Positions 19,966 through 28,918 of a stretch of DNA of 64,000 nt are shown one piece after another (position 1 is the stretch's first letter; every line of letters starts with the position of its first letter). The DNA lies in contig NZ_AOLP01000018.1 of NCBI RefSeq assembly GCF_000337795.1, positions 124,001 to 188,000 on the forward strand. Reading direction: 5' to 3'. This stretch comes from Haloferax denitrificans ATCC 35960. GTDB taxonomy: Archaea; Halobacteriota; Halobacteria; Halobacteriales; Haloferacaceae. The notes below the pieces were generated by a model. That model ran no database searches. It was given only the letters and a program-made list of their open reading frames with translations, and was not told where the DNA came from. The translations under genes and the position numbers were made by a program.

Positions 19966-21273
19966 ATGTCACAGTCTGGCATCGTGTCACTCTGGAACCG
20001 GTATCGCTCGGTCGGCATCGTCTACCGAATCGGGGTCGCGTTCGTCCTCGGGTCGCTCGTCGGCCTCGTCGTCGGCGAACCCGCGACGGCCCTGAAACCG
20101 GTCGGCGACCTGTTCGTCCGACTGCTGAAGATGCTCATCGTCCCCATCGTGGTGTTCACGCTCCTGATGGGCGTCCGACAGCTCTCGCCGTCGTCGCTCG
20201 GTCGCGTCGGATTACAGGTCGTGGGCCTGTACGCGCTCACGTCCGCGTTCGCGGTCGCCATCGGGCTCGGCGTGAGTAACCTCGTCTCTCCCGGCTCTCG
20301 CGGGCTCGAAGAACTGCTCGCCGGTGCCGAGGCACAGAGCGCCGAGGCCCCCGACGCCGTCGAAGTCGTCCTCAACATCGTCCCGACGAACCCCGTGGGC
20401 GCGATGGCCGACGGGAGCGTGTTGCCGACCATCTTCTTCGTCGTCGTGTTCGGCCTCGGCCTCACGCTGGCGTGGGAGGAGACCGACGACGAGCAGGTCA
20501 AACGCGGCATCGAGTCGTTCTTCGACCTCGCCGACGCGGGCGCGGAGGCGATGTACAAGGTCGTCTGGGGGGCGATGGAGTTCGGCGTTCTCGGCGTCTT
20601 CGCGCTCATGGCGAACGTCTTCGGCACCGCGGGCGTCGACGCCGTCCTTCCCTTCGCGCTCCTCATCGGAACGATGCTCCTCGCGGCCGTCGTTCACATC
20701 GGGGTCGTCTACCTCGGCGCGTTCGTCGTCGGGGTCGCGGGGCGGTCGCCGGTCGCGTTCCTCTCCGGTGCGCGCGACGCGATGGTGACCGCGCTGAGCA
20801 TCCGGTCGTCGTCCGGGACGCTCCCGGTCACGATGTCCGACGCGGACGAGAACCTCGGCATCGAAGAGCGCATCTACGGCTTTACGCTCCCGCTCGGCGC
20901 GACCATCAACATGGACGGCACGGCGATGTATCAGGGCGTCGCGGCCATCTTCGCGGCGAACATCGTCGGCGTGAACCTCTCTCTGGCCGACCAGTTCGCC
21001 GTCGTCGCGGTGGCCGTGCTGGCGAGCATCGGCACCGCCGGCGTGCCCGGGTCGGGGCTCATCATGCTCACGCTCGTCTTGACGCAACTCGGCCTGCCGC
21101 TCGAAATCGTGGGGCTCGTCGCCGGCGTCGACCCAATCCTCGACCGGATTCGGACGATGGTGAACGTGACCGGCGACCTCGCGGTGACGACGGTCGTCGC
21201 CACGTGGAACGACGCGGTCGACTTCACCGCCGACGCGTGGGACGACGGCGTCGGCGCGGCGCTGTCCGACTGA
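19966..21273 (+). CDS. Dicarboxylate/amino acid:cation symporter (DAACS family)
   Basis: The 435-residue membrane protein imports C4-dicarboxylates or acidic amino acids with Na+ or H+. It has eight-plus hydrophobic segments and two hairpins. Family motifs are LLKMLIVPIVVFTLLMG, the Ser-rich reentrant loop SIRSSSGTLPVTMSDADENLG, and the transport motif LPLGATINMDGTAMYQGVAAIF (NMDGT), then GTAGVPGSGLIMLTLVL and VDPILDRIRTMVNVTGDL, with the Asp/Arg/Asn that contact substrate. The ATG at 19966 is chosen over 19948 because MSQSGIVSLWNRYRS begins the first amphipathic helix. A TTTAT-like TATA is at about 19927-19932. Confidence 0.92.
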   Translation: MSQSGIVSLWNRYRSVGIVYRIGVAFVLGSLVGLVVGEPATALKPVGDLFVRLLKMLIVPIVVFTLLMGVRQLSPSSLGRVGLQVVGLYALTSAFAVAIGLGVSNLVSPGSRGLEELLAGAEAQSAEAPDAVEVVLNIVPTNPVGAMADGSVLPTIFFVVVFGLGLTLAWEETDDEQVKRGIESFFDLADAGAEAMYKVVWGAMEFGVLGVFALMANVFGTAGVDAVLPFALLIGTMLLAAVVHIGVVYLGAFVVGVAGRSPVAFLSGARDAMVTALSIRSSSGTLPVTMSDADENLGIEERIYGFTLPLGATINMDGTAMYQGVAAIFAANIVGVNLSLADQFAVVAVAVLASIGTAGVPGSGLIMLTLVLTQLGLPLEIVGLVAGVDPILDRIRTMVNVTGDLAVTTVVATWNDAVDFTADAWDDGVGAALSD

Positions 21274-21293
21274 ACGAAAAACGAAAAACCGCC

Positions 21294-23327
21294 TCAGGAC
21301 GCGTTCTCTATCTTTTCGAGCGACTCGGGGTTCTCGATACTGCTCATGTCTCCGAGGTCCTCGCCCGCGTAAATCGAGGCGATGGCGCGGCGGATTATCT
21401 TCCCCGACTGCGTCTTCGGGAACTCGTCGACGAACAGTATCTCGCGCGGACGGAACGGCTTGCCCAGCTCCTCGCCGACGACGCCCCGAAGCTCCTCGCG
21501 GAGGTCGTCGCTCTCCCCGACGCCGTCTTCGAGGACGACGTAGGCGACGACGGCCGTCCCGGTGGTGTCGTCGGGGACGCCGACCGCGGCGGCCTGATTC
21601 ACCGCGTCGTGTTCGATGAGCGCGCCTTCGACCTCGGCGGGGCCGACCTTGCGGCCGGCCACGTTGAGGGCGTCGTCGGCGCGGCCGTGGAGGAACCAGA
21701 AGCCGTCTTCGTCCTTCTGCGCCCAGTCGCCGTGGTCCCAGAGGTCGTCCCACGACGACCAGTAGGTGTCGAGGTAGCGCTCGTCGCCCTCCCAGAGGCT
21801 CTTTGTCATCGACGGACAGGAGTCGCGGGCGACGAGGAAGCCCCGTTCGTGGGTGTCGGCGATGGACTCGCCCGACGAGTCCACGATATCGATGTCCATC
21901 CCGAGGCCGGGGCCGCCGAGCGAGCAGGGCTTGAGCGGCTGGGTCGGCATCGGCATGAGGAAACAGCCGCAGATTTCGGTGCCGCCGGAGATGTTCATGA
22001 TGGGCGCGTCGCCGCCGCCGACGTGTTCGTAGAACCACATCCACGACTCGGGGTCCCACGGCTCGCCGGTCGACCCGAGGAGGCGCAGGCTCGACAGATC
22101 GTGTTTCTCGACTTCCTCGTCACCGTACTTCCGCAGGGCGCGGATTGCGGTCGGCGAGATGCCGAAGGTGGTGATGCGGTGGCGCTCTATCATCTCCCAG
22201 AAGCGGTCCGGGTTCGGGTAGTCGGGCGCGCCCTCGTACATGAAGATGGTGCCGGCGAACGTGTGGTTCCCGATGAGCGTCCACGGGCCCATCATCCAGC
22301 CGATGTCGGACACCCAGAAGAATCGGTCTTCGGGCTTCTGGTCGAAGCCGAAGTGAATCTCCTTCGCGGTCTGCATCTGGACGCCCGCGTGGGTGTGGAC
22401 GATGCCCTTCGGCTTGCCGGTCGTCCCCGAGGAGTACAGCAACATCGACTCGGCGTCCGACGGGAGGGATTTGGTTTCGTACTCGGAGTCGGCCGCGCCG
22501 ACGGTGTCTTCCCACCACTCGTCGCGGCCCTCTGTCCACGGCACGTCGTCGTCGCTATCCCCGCTTTCGTCGCCGAACCGCCGGTAGACGACGACGTTCT
22601 CGACGCAGTCCGCCTCCGCCATCGCCTCGTCGGCGGTCGGCTTCAGCCGGACTTCCGAGCCGCGGCGATAGAAGCCGTCAGCAGTAAAGAGGACTGAACA
22701 CTCGGGGTCTGCGAGGCGGGTCGCGGTGGCGTCGACGCCGAAGCCGGAGAAGATAGGGACGGCTATCGCGCCGACCTTGAAACAGCCGTAGAGGATAGAG
22801 ATGACCTCGGGGACCATCGGCATGTACAGCCCCACCGTATCCCCGGTCTCGACGCCGTACGATTCGAGGACGTTGGCGACGCGGTTGGCCTCGCGGTAGA
22901 GGTCGTGGTAGGTCCGCTGGACGACCTCGCCGTCTTCGCCCTCCCAGATGCAGGCGACGCGGTTCCGGTTCCCGGAGTCGACCGCGGCGTGGCGGTCGAG
23001 GGTGTTGTGGGCGACGTTTAGCTCGCCGCCGGGGTACCAGCGGGAGAACTGCGGCCCCTCCGAGTCGTCGCGGACCGCGTCGTACTCCTCGTAGAAGTCG
23101 ATGTCGAGGTAGTCGACGAGCTCGTCCCAGAACCACTCGACGCCCGAGGCACCGACGCCCGGAACCTCGGTCGTCGTCCGCTCGATGAGTTCGTCGTAGT
23201 CCTCGATGTCGTGTTCCCGCATGAAGCGGGTGACGTTGGCGTCCTCGACGAACGCCGGGTCCGGTTCGTGTACCACGGTGTCGGTGTCGGGCACGTCCAT
23301 GAACCGTGGTTCCGCGACGGGAACCAT
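21294..23327 (-). CDS. AMP-forming acyl-CoA synthetase (acetyl-CoA synthetase-like)
   Basis: The 677-residue enzyme activates a carboxylic acid to its acyl-CoA with ATP. The ATP loop LLYSSGTTGKPKGIVHTHAG starts at about residue 295. Further motifs are GSTGEPWDPESWMWFYEHVG, the acyl-pocket region ISGGTEICGCFLMPMP, the hinge DDALNVAGRKVGPAEVEGAL and the catalytic Lys segment FPKTQSGKIIRRAI near residue 640. Length and the N-terminal cap (FSRWYPGGELNVAHNTLDRH) match the acetyl/propionyl-CoA synthetase branch rather than fatty-acid ligases. Substrate is probably short-chain, but not proven. It converges with the symporter gene. Confidence 0.92.
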   Translation of the reverse strand: MVPVAEPRFMDVPDTDTVVHEPDPAFVEDANVTRFMREHDIEDYDELIERTTTEVPGVGASGVEWFWDELVDYLDIDFYEEYDAVRDDSEGPQFSRWYPGGELNVAHNTLDRHAAVDSGNRNRVACIWEGEDGEVVQRTYHDLYREANRVANVLESYGVETGDTVGLYMPMVPEVISILYGCFKVGAIAVPIFSGFGVDATATRLADPECSVLFTADGFYRRGSEVRLKPTADEAMAEADCVENVVVYRRFGDESGDSDDDVPWTEGRDEWWEDTVGAADSEYETKSLPSDAESMLLYSSGTTGKPKGIVHTHAGVQMQTAKEIHFGFDQKPEDRFFWVSDIGWMMGPWTLIGNHTFAGTIFMYEGAPDYPNPDRFWEMIERHRITTFGISPTAIRALRKYGDEEVEKHDLSSLRLLGSTGEPWDPESWMWFYEHVGGGDAPIMNISGGTEICGCFLMPMPTQPLKPCSLGGPGLGMDIDIVDSSGESIADTHERGFLVARDSCPSMTKSLWEGDERYLDTYWSSWDDLWDHGDWAQKDEDGFWFLHGRADDALNVAGRKVGPAEVEGALIEHDAVNQAAAVGVPDDTTGTAVVAYVVLEDGVGESDDLREELRGVVGEELGKPFRPREILFVDEFPKTQSGKIIRRAIASIYAGEDLGDMSSIENPESLEKIENAS

Positions 23328-23423
23328 GAATCTTTACTGTTCTTTCGTTGAGTTCGACCGACGCGGCGGGAATCGGTCGCCCGGCCCGAGGCGTTTTTGT
23401 CGGCCGGTGTGCTACTGATAGGC

Positions 23424-24005
23424 ATGTACGTCCGAGACGCGAAGAACCGAGACGAGGTCTGGTTGCTCGACTCGCTTGAGGAACTCGGACTCGACGACGG
23501 CTCTTTCCGGTCCCGCGATTACGTGATTGCGCTCGACGAGGAGTCCGGCGAGAAGGCCGGATTCGGGCGCATTCGGGTCCACAAGACCGACGAGCCGTTC
23601 TGCGAGGTCACCTGCGTCGGCGTCTCGGAGCGGTGGCGCGGGCAGGGCGTCGGCGCGCACGTCGTCGAGCGACTGGTCGACCGCGCCGCGGCCGAGGCGT
23701 TCGACACCGTCTACGGGTTCTCCTCGGACCACGGCTACTGCGCGCAGTTCGGCTTCGAGGCGGTCGACGCCGAGGACCTCCCGTCGGGGCCGCGGAAGCG
23801 ACTCGACGGAGTGAGGGAAGCCGACGGCGACGCCATCGCGCTCCGACTCGACCGCGAGTCGTTCTCGATGCCCGAGCGCCTCCGCGAGCGGTTCAAAGTC
23901 GCCGCGCCCGCGAGCGCCGGAGACGCCGAGCCCGAACTGACCGCCGAGGACTTCGGCTACGACGAGGAGACGCCGACGAAGTACTCCACGAACCTGCGAC
24001 GCTGA
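23424..24005 (+). CDS. GNAT-family N-acetyltransferase
   Basis: The 193-residue protein shows a GNAT acetyl-CoA site: EVTCVGVSERWRGQGVGAHVVERLVDRAAAEA (motif A, R-x-x-G-x-G, about residues 66-95), then a motif-B-like GFSSDHGYCAQFGFEAVDAEDLP. The N-terminal MYVRDAKNRDEVWLLDSLEE is the usual first helix region. The C-terminal 30 residues (ELTAEDFGYDEETPTKYSTN) look like an extra tail. The ATG at 23424 is used; the longer reading contains promoter sequence. The acceptor substrate is unknown. It diverges from the acyl-CoA synthetase gene; acetyltransferases sometimes control such enzymes by lysine acetylation, but that is speculation here. Confidence 0.88.
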   Translation: MYVRDAKNRDEVWLLDSLEELGLDDGSFRSRDYVIALDEESGEKAGFGRIRVHKTDEPFCEVTCVGVSERWRGQGVGAHVVERLVDRAAAEAFDTVYGFSSDHGYCAQFGFEAVDAEDLPSGPRKRLDGVREADGDAIALRLDRESFSMPERLRERFKVAAPASAGDAEPELTAEDFGYDEETPTKYSTNLRR

Positions 24006-24036
24006 ATCGAATCCCCGGACCCGACTCGCGGCCGGC

Positions 24037-24312
24037 TCAGGTCCGGTCGTCGAGGAAGTCGGTGCTGAAGACGATCCAGGTCAGCACGCTACAGAACAGA
24101 ATCGGCGGGAGGATGGCGAAGCCCCAGAGCGGTTCGAGCCCCTGCAGGAGGATGAGTACCACGTCGGCCAGCCCGAGCGCGAGGAACGGCGCGGTCGCAA
24201 GCGCGGCGCGCTTTCGGTTCTTGCCACCCGTGTCCTCCGGGAGCGGGCCGGGGGCGGCGTCGCCGGCCGAGGCGTCCGAGGTCGAGGTCGAGGTCGACGA
24301 GGGCGCGTCCAT
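24037..24312 (-). CDS. Small two-helix membrane protein, unknown
   Basis: The 91-residue protein has a Ser/Asp-rich hydrophilic leader of about 32 residues and two predicted membrane helices (AALATAPFLALGLADVVLIL and WGFAILPPILFCSVLTWIVF). The Met at 24312 is chosen because the extra upstream codons are basic shadow sequence. No family is recognised. A second small membrane gene lies upstream on the same strand. Confidence 0.68.
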   Translation of the reverse strand: MDAPSSTSTSTSDASAGDAAPGPLPEDTGGKNRKRAALATAPFLALGLADVVLILLQGLEPLWGFAILPPILFCSVLTWIVFSTDFLDDRT

Positions 24313-24425
24313 GCGGGTCCGTCGGGGCCGGACGAGCAAAAGCGGTCCGCCTTCCGGTCGCGGTTCCCCGACCGGGACGGGCGTTTCGACGCGGCGCGAG
24401 CCACCGTTACCGAGGTGGACCCCCG

Positions 24426-24680
24426 TTACTGAGCGTTCTCCACGCGCGAGGCGTACTCGACGAGCGCGAACAGCACCGCGAGGATGACGGCCGAGAACGC
24501 CATCCCGTAGAGGCTGAAGGCGAGCGGACTGGTCGGCAGTGAGAGGACGCCGAACAGCGATATCTCGGCGGCGACCTGACCGCCGTTCTCGCCGATGAAG
24601 ACGCCGAGGATGCCCGAGATGACTACGACGCTCGCGCCGACGAGGAGCAGGATTCGTCGTCCGCCGGATGTGTCGTTCAC
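24426..24680 (-). CDS. Small two-helix membrane protein, unknown
   Basis: The 84-residue protein begins at a GTG (24680) as NDTSGGRRILLLVGASVVVISGILGVFIG and has a second helix SLYGMAFSAVILAVLFALVEYASR. An ATG reading from 24812 is possible but its first 45 residues are Pro/Ser/Arg-rich shadow. Two hydrophobic segments separated by a short polar loop are clear; function is unknown. Confidence 0.65.
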   Translation of the reverse strand: MNDTSGGRRILLLVGASVVVISGILGVFIGENGGQVAAEISLFGVLSLPTSPLAFSLYGMAFSAVILAVLFALVEYASRVENAQ

Positions 24681-24827
24681 GACGCCGCGTTGGGGCCGCG
24701 TCGTATAGTCGCTTGCGGGACGACGCGATGGGGGCGGCCCCCCGGAGCCTCCGCCCGCGTCCGTCGACCGAGTCGACAGTCTCGGAGAGCCGAACGAACT
24801 AAGCCACCCCACGCGAATGAGCGCCCA

Positions 24828-25256
24828 ATGCCCGAATCACTCGTCGAACGCGCCCGCGAAGCCCTCGACAACGCTTACGTTCCCTACTCGGAGTACACCG
24901 TTGGAGCGGCGCTCAGGACCGCAGACGGCGAGGTCTACGTCGGCTGTAACATCGAGAACGCCAACTACTCGAACAGCCTCCACGCCGAGGAGGTCGCCAT
25001 CGCGGAGGCCGTGAAGAACGGCCACACGGAGTTCGACCGCCTCGTCGTCACCTCGGGCGCGCGCGACGGCGTGACGCCCTGCGGAATGTGTCGCCAGACG
25101 CTCGCGGAGTTCTGCGACGAGGACCTCCCGGTCGTCTGCGACCTCGGCGGCGACGACGTCGCCGAGTACACGCTGGGCGAACTCCTCCCGAACACCATCT
25201 CGCTGGACACGCTGGAAGCCGCCGCGGCGAAGCGCGACGCCGACGCCGACGAGTAG
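24828..25256 (+). CDS. cdd: Cytidine deaminase
   Basis: The enzyme converts cytidine (and deoxycytidine) to uridine with a zinc-bound water. The 142-residue protein has the homotetrameric-type layout: VPYSEYTVGAALRTADGEVY, GCNIENANYSNSLHAEEVAIAEA with the catalytic HAE (about residue 55), and the zinc cysteines GVTPCGMCRQTLAEF. All zinc and catalytic residues are intact. ATG 24828 is chosen for family length. The next gene begins one base after the stop, and uridine phosphorylase lies downstream, so this is the first gene of a pyrimidine nucleoside salvage or breakdown operon. Confidence 0.95.
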   Translation: MPESLVERAREALDNAYVPYSEYTVGAALRTADGEVYVGCNIENANYSNSLHAEEVAIAEAVKNGHTEFDRLVVTSGARDGVTPCGMCRQTLAEFCDEDLPVVCDLGGDDVAEYTLGELLPNTISLDTLEAAAAKRDADADE

Positions 25257-25257
25257 C

Positions 25258-26534
25258 GTGTCGCTCGCCGCCGACCGCGGAACCGCCGCGCTCGCGCTCG
25301 CTTTCTCGTCGCACTCTCGGGGTGTGCGTCGCTGTCGCCGTCCCCGCCGGTCGTGGACGCCGCCCTCGGAACCCAGTCGGCCGACGCGAGCGACGGCGAC
25401 GACGGGGCCGTCTCTGCCGCCGTCGGTGGAACCGGGTCGTCGGCGATGCCGGAGACGCGCCCCGCCGACAACCCGTGGGGTCGCGCGCCCGTCGTCGTCG
25501 GCATCGACGCGCCCGCGGACGGCCGCGACTACGCGTCGCTCGTCGAATCGGCGGTCGACCACTGGCGGGCGAACGCGTCGGCGGTCGCCTACGACCCGGC
25601 GTTCGTCGTGGTGCCGAACGCCTCGGAACCGGACGTGACCGTCTCGGTCGTCGAGCGAATCGACGCCTGCGGCGACTACGACGGCGCGGACGCGGTCGGC
25701 TGTGCGCCCCTCTTGGACGGCGACGAACCGACCGCACCAACTGAGCCTGTTTCGGTGGTCGTCGCCGCCGGCTACGACGACCGGACGACCGAGACGGTGT
25801 TGCGCCACGAGTTCGGCCACCTGCTCGGACTGACCCACGACGACGCCGACGCGTTCCCCGCGCTGTCCGAGCGCATCGAGACGACGCGACTGCCAGAACC
25901 GGACGCCGCCGAACGAGAGTCGCCCTTCCGCGAGCAGAGCGTCGCGGTCCACGTCGACCTCTCGAACGTCTCGGCAGACGAGCGGGCGACCTACGAGGCC
26001 GAAATCGACCACGCGCTGTCGTACTACGAGTCCGGGGCCGACGGCGTCGCGCCCGCGAACCGTTCGTTCGAGCGCGTTTCCGACCCCGAGGTGGCCGACG
26101 TGACGCTCTCGGTGTCGGCGTTCGGCGACGGCGACTCGGGCGTGCGCTGGCGGCGGACCGGTGTCGACGTCGACGACGACGCGGCGCTGGAGTGGTACAC
26201 CGGCGGCGACCTCGTCGTGGACGCCGACCTCGACCCGTCGCTGGTCGACTGGTACGTCGGCGCGGGACTCGGCTACCTGCTGGCGGCCGACGAGCGGGCC
26301 GACCTCCCGCCGCCGTTCCGCGACGGCGACCCCGCCGACGACCCGGCGTGGCGCGGCGTCGCGGGCGAGCGGCGGTCGACGGTGACGCCCCCACGCGCGA
26401 CGACCTCGCCGGCCGCGACCGCGAACGAGAACGAGAACGAGAACGAGAACGAGAACGAGAACGCGACGACGCCCGCGAGGGTTCCCTCAGAGAACGCAAG
26501 AATTTCCACCGCCGGCGCGCGAGTAGTGCCATGA
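25258..26534 (+). CDS. Metalloprotease-like lipoprotein with an apparent frameshift in its signal peptide
   Basis: The main frame (open from 25260, GTG at 25353) encodes an approximately 393-residue secreted-type protein. Its zinc-metalloprotease motif is HEFGHLLGLTHDD (HExxHxxGxxH, about residue 150 of that reading). A second domain with VAVHVDLSNVSADERATYEAE and DWYVGAGLGYLLAADE follows, and the C-terminus carries an Asn-Glu repeat. In the same frame just upstream of 25353 is a lipobox, FLVALSGCAS (Cys codon 25323-25325), but no start codon. The matching leader MSLAADRGTAALALA reads from GTG 25258, one base after the cdd stop, in a different frame. A one-base deletion near 25291-25303 would join them. 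Its stop overlaps the udp ATG (ATGA). Without correction the product would lack its export signal. Confidence 0.7.
26424..26459 (+). repeat. Hexanucleotide tandem repeat (AACGAG x6)
   Basis: Six perfect copies of AACGAG encode a run of Asn-Glu pairs near the C-terminus of the metalloprotease-like lipoprotein. Copy number of such a repeat can change by slippage without breaking the frame. Confidence 0.9.
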
Positions 26535-27349
26535 ACGACAGTGAGGACCCGAACGACGAGGTCCAGTACCACCTCGAAGTCGGTCCCGCGGACCTCGCCG
26601 ACGCGGTGTTGCTCCCCGGGAACCCGGAGCGCGTGGACAAGGTGACGGCGCTGTGGGACGACCACGAGGAGAAGGCCTACCACCGCGAGTACCGGACCGC
26701 CACGGGCAGTTACGACGGGACGCCGATTTCGGTCACCTCGACGGGTATCGGGAGTCCCTCGGCGGCCATCGCCGTCGAGGAACTCGCCCGCGCCGGCGCG
26801 GACACCTTCATCCGCGTCGGCTCCTGCGGCGCGATTCAGCCCGAGATGGAGGTGGGCGACCTCGTCATCACCTCTGGCGCGGTCCGACAGGAGGGAACCT
26901 CCAAGGAGTACGTCCGCGAGGACTACCCCGCCGTTTCCGACCACGAGGTCGTCTCGGCGCTCGTCGCGGCCGCCGAACGCCTCGGCTACGACTACCACGT
27001 CGGCCTCACGATGAGCGCCGACTCCTTCTACGCGGGGCAGGGCCGACCCGGTTTCGAGGGCTTCCGCGCCGCCGGCTCCGACTCGCTCGTCGAGGAACTC
27101 CGCGAGGCGAACGTGAAGAACATCGAGATGGAGGCCGCGGCGCTCCTGACCATCGCCAACGTCTACGGCCTCCGCGCCGGGGCGGTCTGCTCGGTCTACG
27201 CGAACCGCGTCACCGGCGAGTTCCGCACCGAAGGCGAGTCGCGCGCGGCCGAGACCGCCAGCCTCGCGGTCCACCTCCTCGCGAAGATGGACGCGGTCAA
27301 GCGAGAGGCGGGCGTCGACCGCTGGCACGCGGGCCTCAGTCTCGACTAA
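26531..27349 (+). CDS. udp: Uridine phosphorylase (nucleoside phosphorylase family)
   Basis: The 272-residue enzyme splits uridine with phosphate to uracil and ribose-1-phosphate. Family motifs are YHLEVGPADLADAVLLPGNPERVDK, TSTGIGSPSAAIAVEELARAGADTFIRVGSCGAI (phosphate and ribose contacts), SADSFYAGQGRP and NIEMEAAALLTIANVYGLRAG (Glu-Met-Glu ribose-binding motif). The ATG overlaps the stop of the metalloprotease-like gene. Together with cdd it takes cytidine to uracil plus ribose-1-phosphate, which can feed the archaeal pentose-bisphosphate route. Specificity for uridine rather than other nucleosides is by family resemblance. Confidence 0.93.
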   Translation: MNDSEDPNDEVQYHLEVGPADLADAVLLPGNPERVDKVTALWDDHEEKAYHREYRTATGSYDGTPISVTSTGIGSPSAAIAVEELARAGADTFIRVGSCGAIQPEMEVGDLVITSGAVRQEGTSKEYVREDYPAVSDHEVVSALVAAAERLGYDYHVGLTMSADSFYAGQGRPGFEGFRAAGSDSLVEELREANVKNIEMEAAALLTIANVYGLRAGAVCSVYANRVTGEFRTEGESRAAETASLAVHLLAKMDAVKREAGVDRWHAGLSLD

Positions 27350-27435
27350 TCCGACAACCGTCGAATCCGGATTTCGACGCTCTGGGGGCGTAGCGGCCAA
27401 AATTACCCCGGCTGTGGAGACGGTTTCAAAGCCCC

Positions 27436-27441
27436 TTTATC
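27436..27441 (+). promoter_or_regulatory. TATA box for NADH dehydrogenase gene
   Basis: TTTATC lies 23-28 nt upstream of the ATG at 27464, consistent with a leaderless mRNA. Confidence 0.45.
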
Positions 27442-27463
27442 GGATGACTGCACAGACGACGAC

Positions 27464-28657
27464 ATGAGCACGCAGGTCGTCGTTCTCGGCTCGGGGTACG
27501 CCGGGGCCGGCGCGGTCACAACCCTCGAAGAAGAGCTCGGTCACGACGCGCAACTCACGTGGGTCGCCGAACACGACTACCACCTCGTCCTCCACGAGGT
27601 CCACCGCTGTATCCGAGACCCGAGCGTCGAGTCCAGCATCACCATCCCCGTCGACGACATCAAGTCCGACTCGACCGACTTCGTCAAGGGTCGCGCGACC
27701 GACGTGAACGTCGACGAGCGCGTCGTCGAACTCGAAGGCGGCGACACCGTCGACTACGACTATCTGCTCGTCGCCATCGGCTCCTCGACCGCCTTCTTCG
27801 GCATCGAGGGCCTCGAGGAGTTCGCCCACCAGCTCAAGGGTCTCGACGACGCCCGCGAGATTCACCAGGACATCAAGGAGGCGGCCGCCGACGCCTCCCG
27901 CGACGACCCCGCGCAGGTCGTCATCGGCGGTGCGGGCCTCTCGGGCATCCAGACGGCCGCCGAGGTCGCCGAGTACCGCGACACCAACCGCGCGCCAATC
28001 GACATCAAGCTCGTCGAGGGGATGGACGAAATCTTCCCCGGCAACGACCCCGAACTGCAGGGCGCGCTCCGCCGCCGCGTCGAGGACCTCGACATCGACA
28101 TCCTCACCGGCGACTTCATCTCGAAGGTCGACGAGGAGACCGTCTTCATCGGCGGCGGCGAGGACGAGGACCCCGAGGAACTCGACTACGACGTGCTCGT
28201 CTGGACCGGCGGCATCACCGGTCAGCCCGAGGCGTCCGACGTGGAACTCGAACAGGACGAGCGCTCCCACCGCTTCTTCGCCGAGGAGGACTTCCAGACC
28301 AGCGACGACCGCGTCTTCGCGGTCGGCGACTGCGCCCTCGTCGAGCAGGGTCCCGACAGCGTCGCGCCGCCGACGGCGCAGGCCGCCTGGGACGCCGCCG
28401 ACGTGGCCGGCGAGAACATCGCTCGCGCCCTCGCCGGCAAGCCGCTCAAGCGCTGGACGTTCACCGACAAGGGCACGGTCATCTCCATCGGCCACGACGC
28501 CGTCGCCCACGGCGTGAAGTTCCCCGTCGTCGGTGAGTTCCCCGTCAACGTCTTCGGCGGCCCGCTCGCGCGGACGCTGAAGAAGGGAATCGCCGCGAAC
28601 TGGATTGCCGACGTCACGTCGCCGAAGCGCGCGCTTTCGGCTTGGAACGACCTCTAA
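27464..28657 (+). CDS. FAD-dependent NADH dehydrogenase, type II (NDH-2-like)
   Basis: The 397-residue flavoprotein resembles non-proton-pumping NADH:quinone oxidoreductases. Motifs are the FAD dinucleotide fold QVVVLGSGYAGAGAVTTLEE (residues 4-23), DYDYLLVAIGSSTAFFGIEG, the NAD fold QVVIGGAGLSGIQTAAEVAEY, LVWTGGITGQPE, and the FAD ribityl contact DDRVFAVGDCALVEQG. The C-terminus (PLARTLKKGIAANWIADVTSP) has the amphipathic membrane-docking region usual for NDH-2. Haloarchaea use such enzymes to feed menaquinone. A related sulfide:quinone reductase is less likely because the paired Cys residues are absent. Monocistronic, with its own TATA box. Confidence 0.88.
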   Translation: MSTQVVVLGSGYAGAGAVTTLEEELGHDAQLTWVAEHDYHLVLHEVHRCIRDPSVESSITIPVDDIKSDSTDFVKGRATDVNVDERVVELEGGDTVDYDYLLVAIGSSTAFFGIEGLEEFAHQLKGLDDAREIHQDIKEAAADASRDDPAQVVIGGAGLSGIQTAAEVAEYRDTNRAPIDIKLVEGMDEIFPGNDPELQGALRRRVEDLDIDILTGDFISKVDEETVFIGGGEDEDPEELDYDVLVWTGGITGQPEASDVELEQDERSHRFFAEEDFQTSDDRVFAVGDCALVEQGPDSVAPPTAQAAWDAADVAGENIARALAGKPLKRWTFTDKGTVISIGHDAVAHGVKFPVVGEFPVNVFGGPLARTLKKGIAANWIADVTSPKRALSAWNDL

Positions 28658-28918
28658 TCCGGCTACCGCATCCGACCCGACCGCCGGGCGACGCCCGACG
28701 CTCGCCGGCTCAGTTTCGGTTTCGGTTTCGTTTCTTCGGCTCCGTTACACTGCCGAGCACTGCCGAGCCGCGAGCGACGCGTCGCGTCGTCACTCGCCGA
28801 GGTCAATCGGTGGCGCGGACCGTATCGCTAAGCCGGACGGACTGTCTCGCCCGAACGCCAAACCAGCCGGTCGGAGTGCGTGGAGAGTGCCCGGGAAAAG
28901 ACGAAGAGATGTGCGTGG

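Noticed and set aside
28700-28740. TTTCGG repeats after the NADH dehydrogenase gene
   Set aside because: A short simple-sequence stretch; possibly part of a T-rich terminator but with no further structure to support it.
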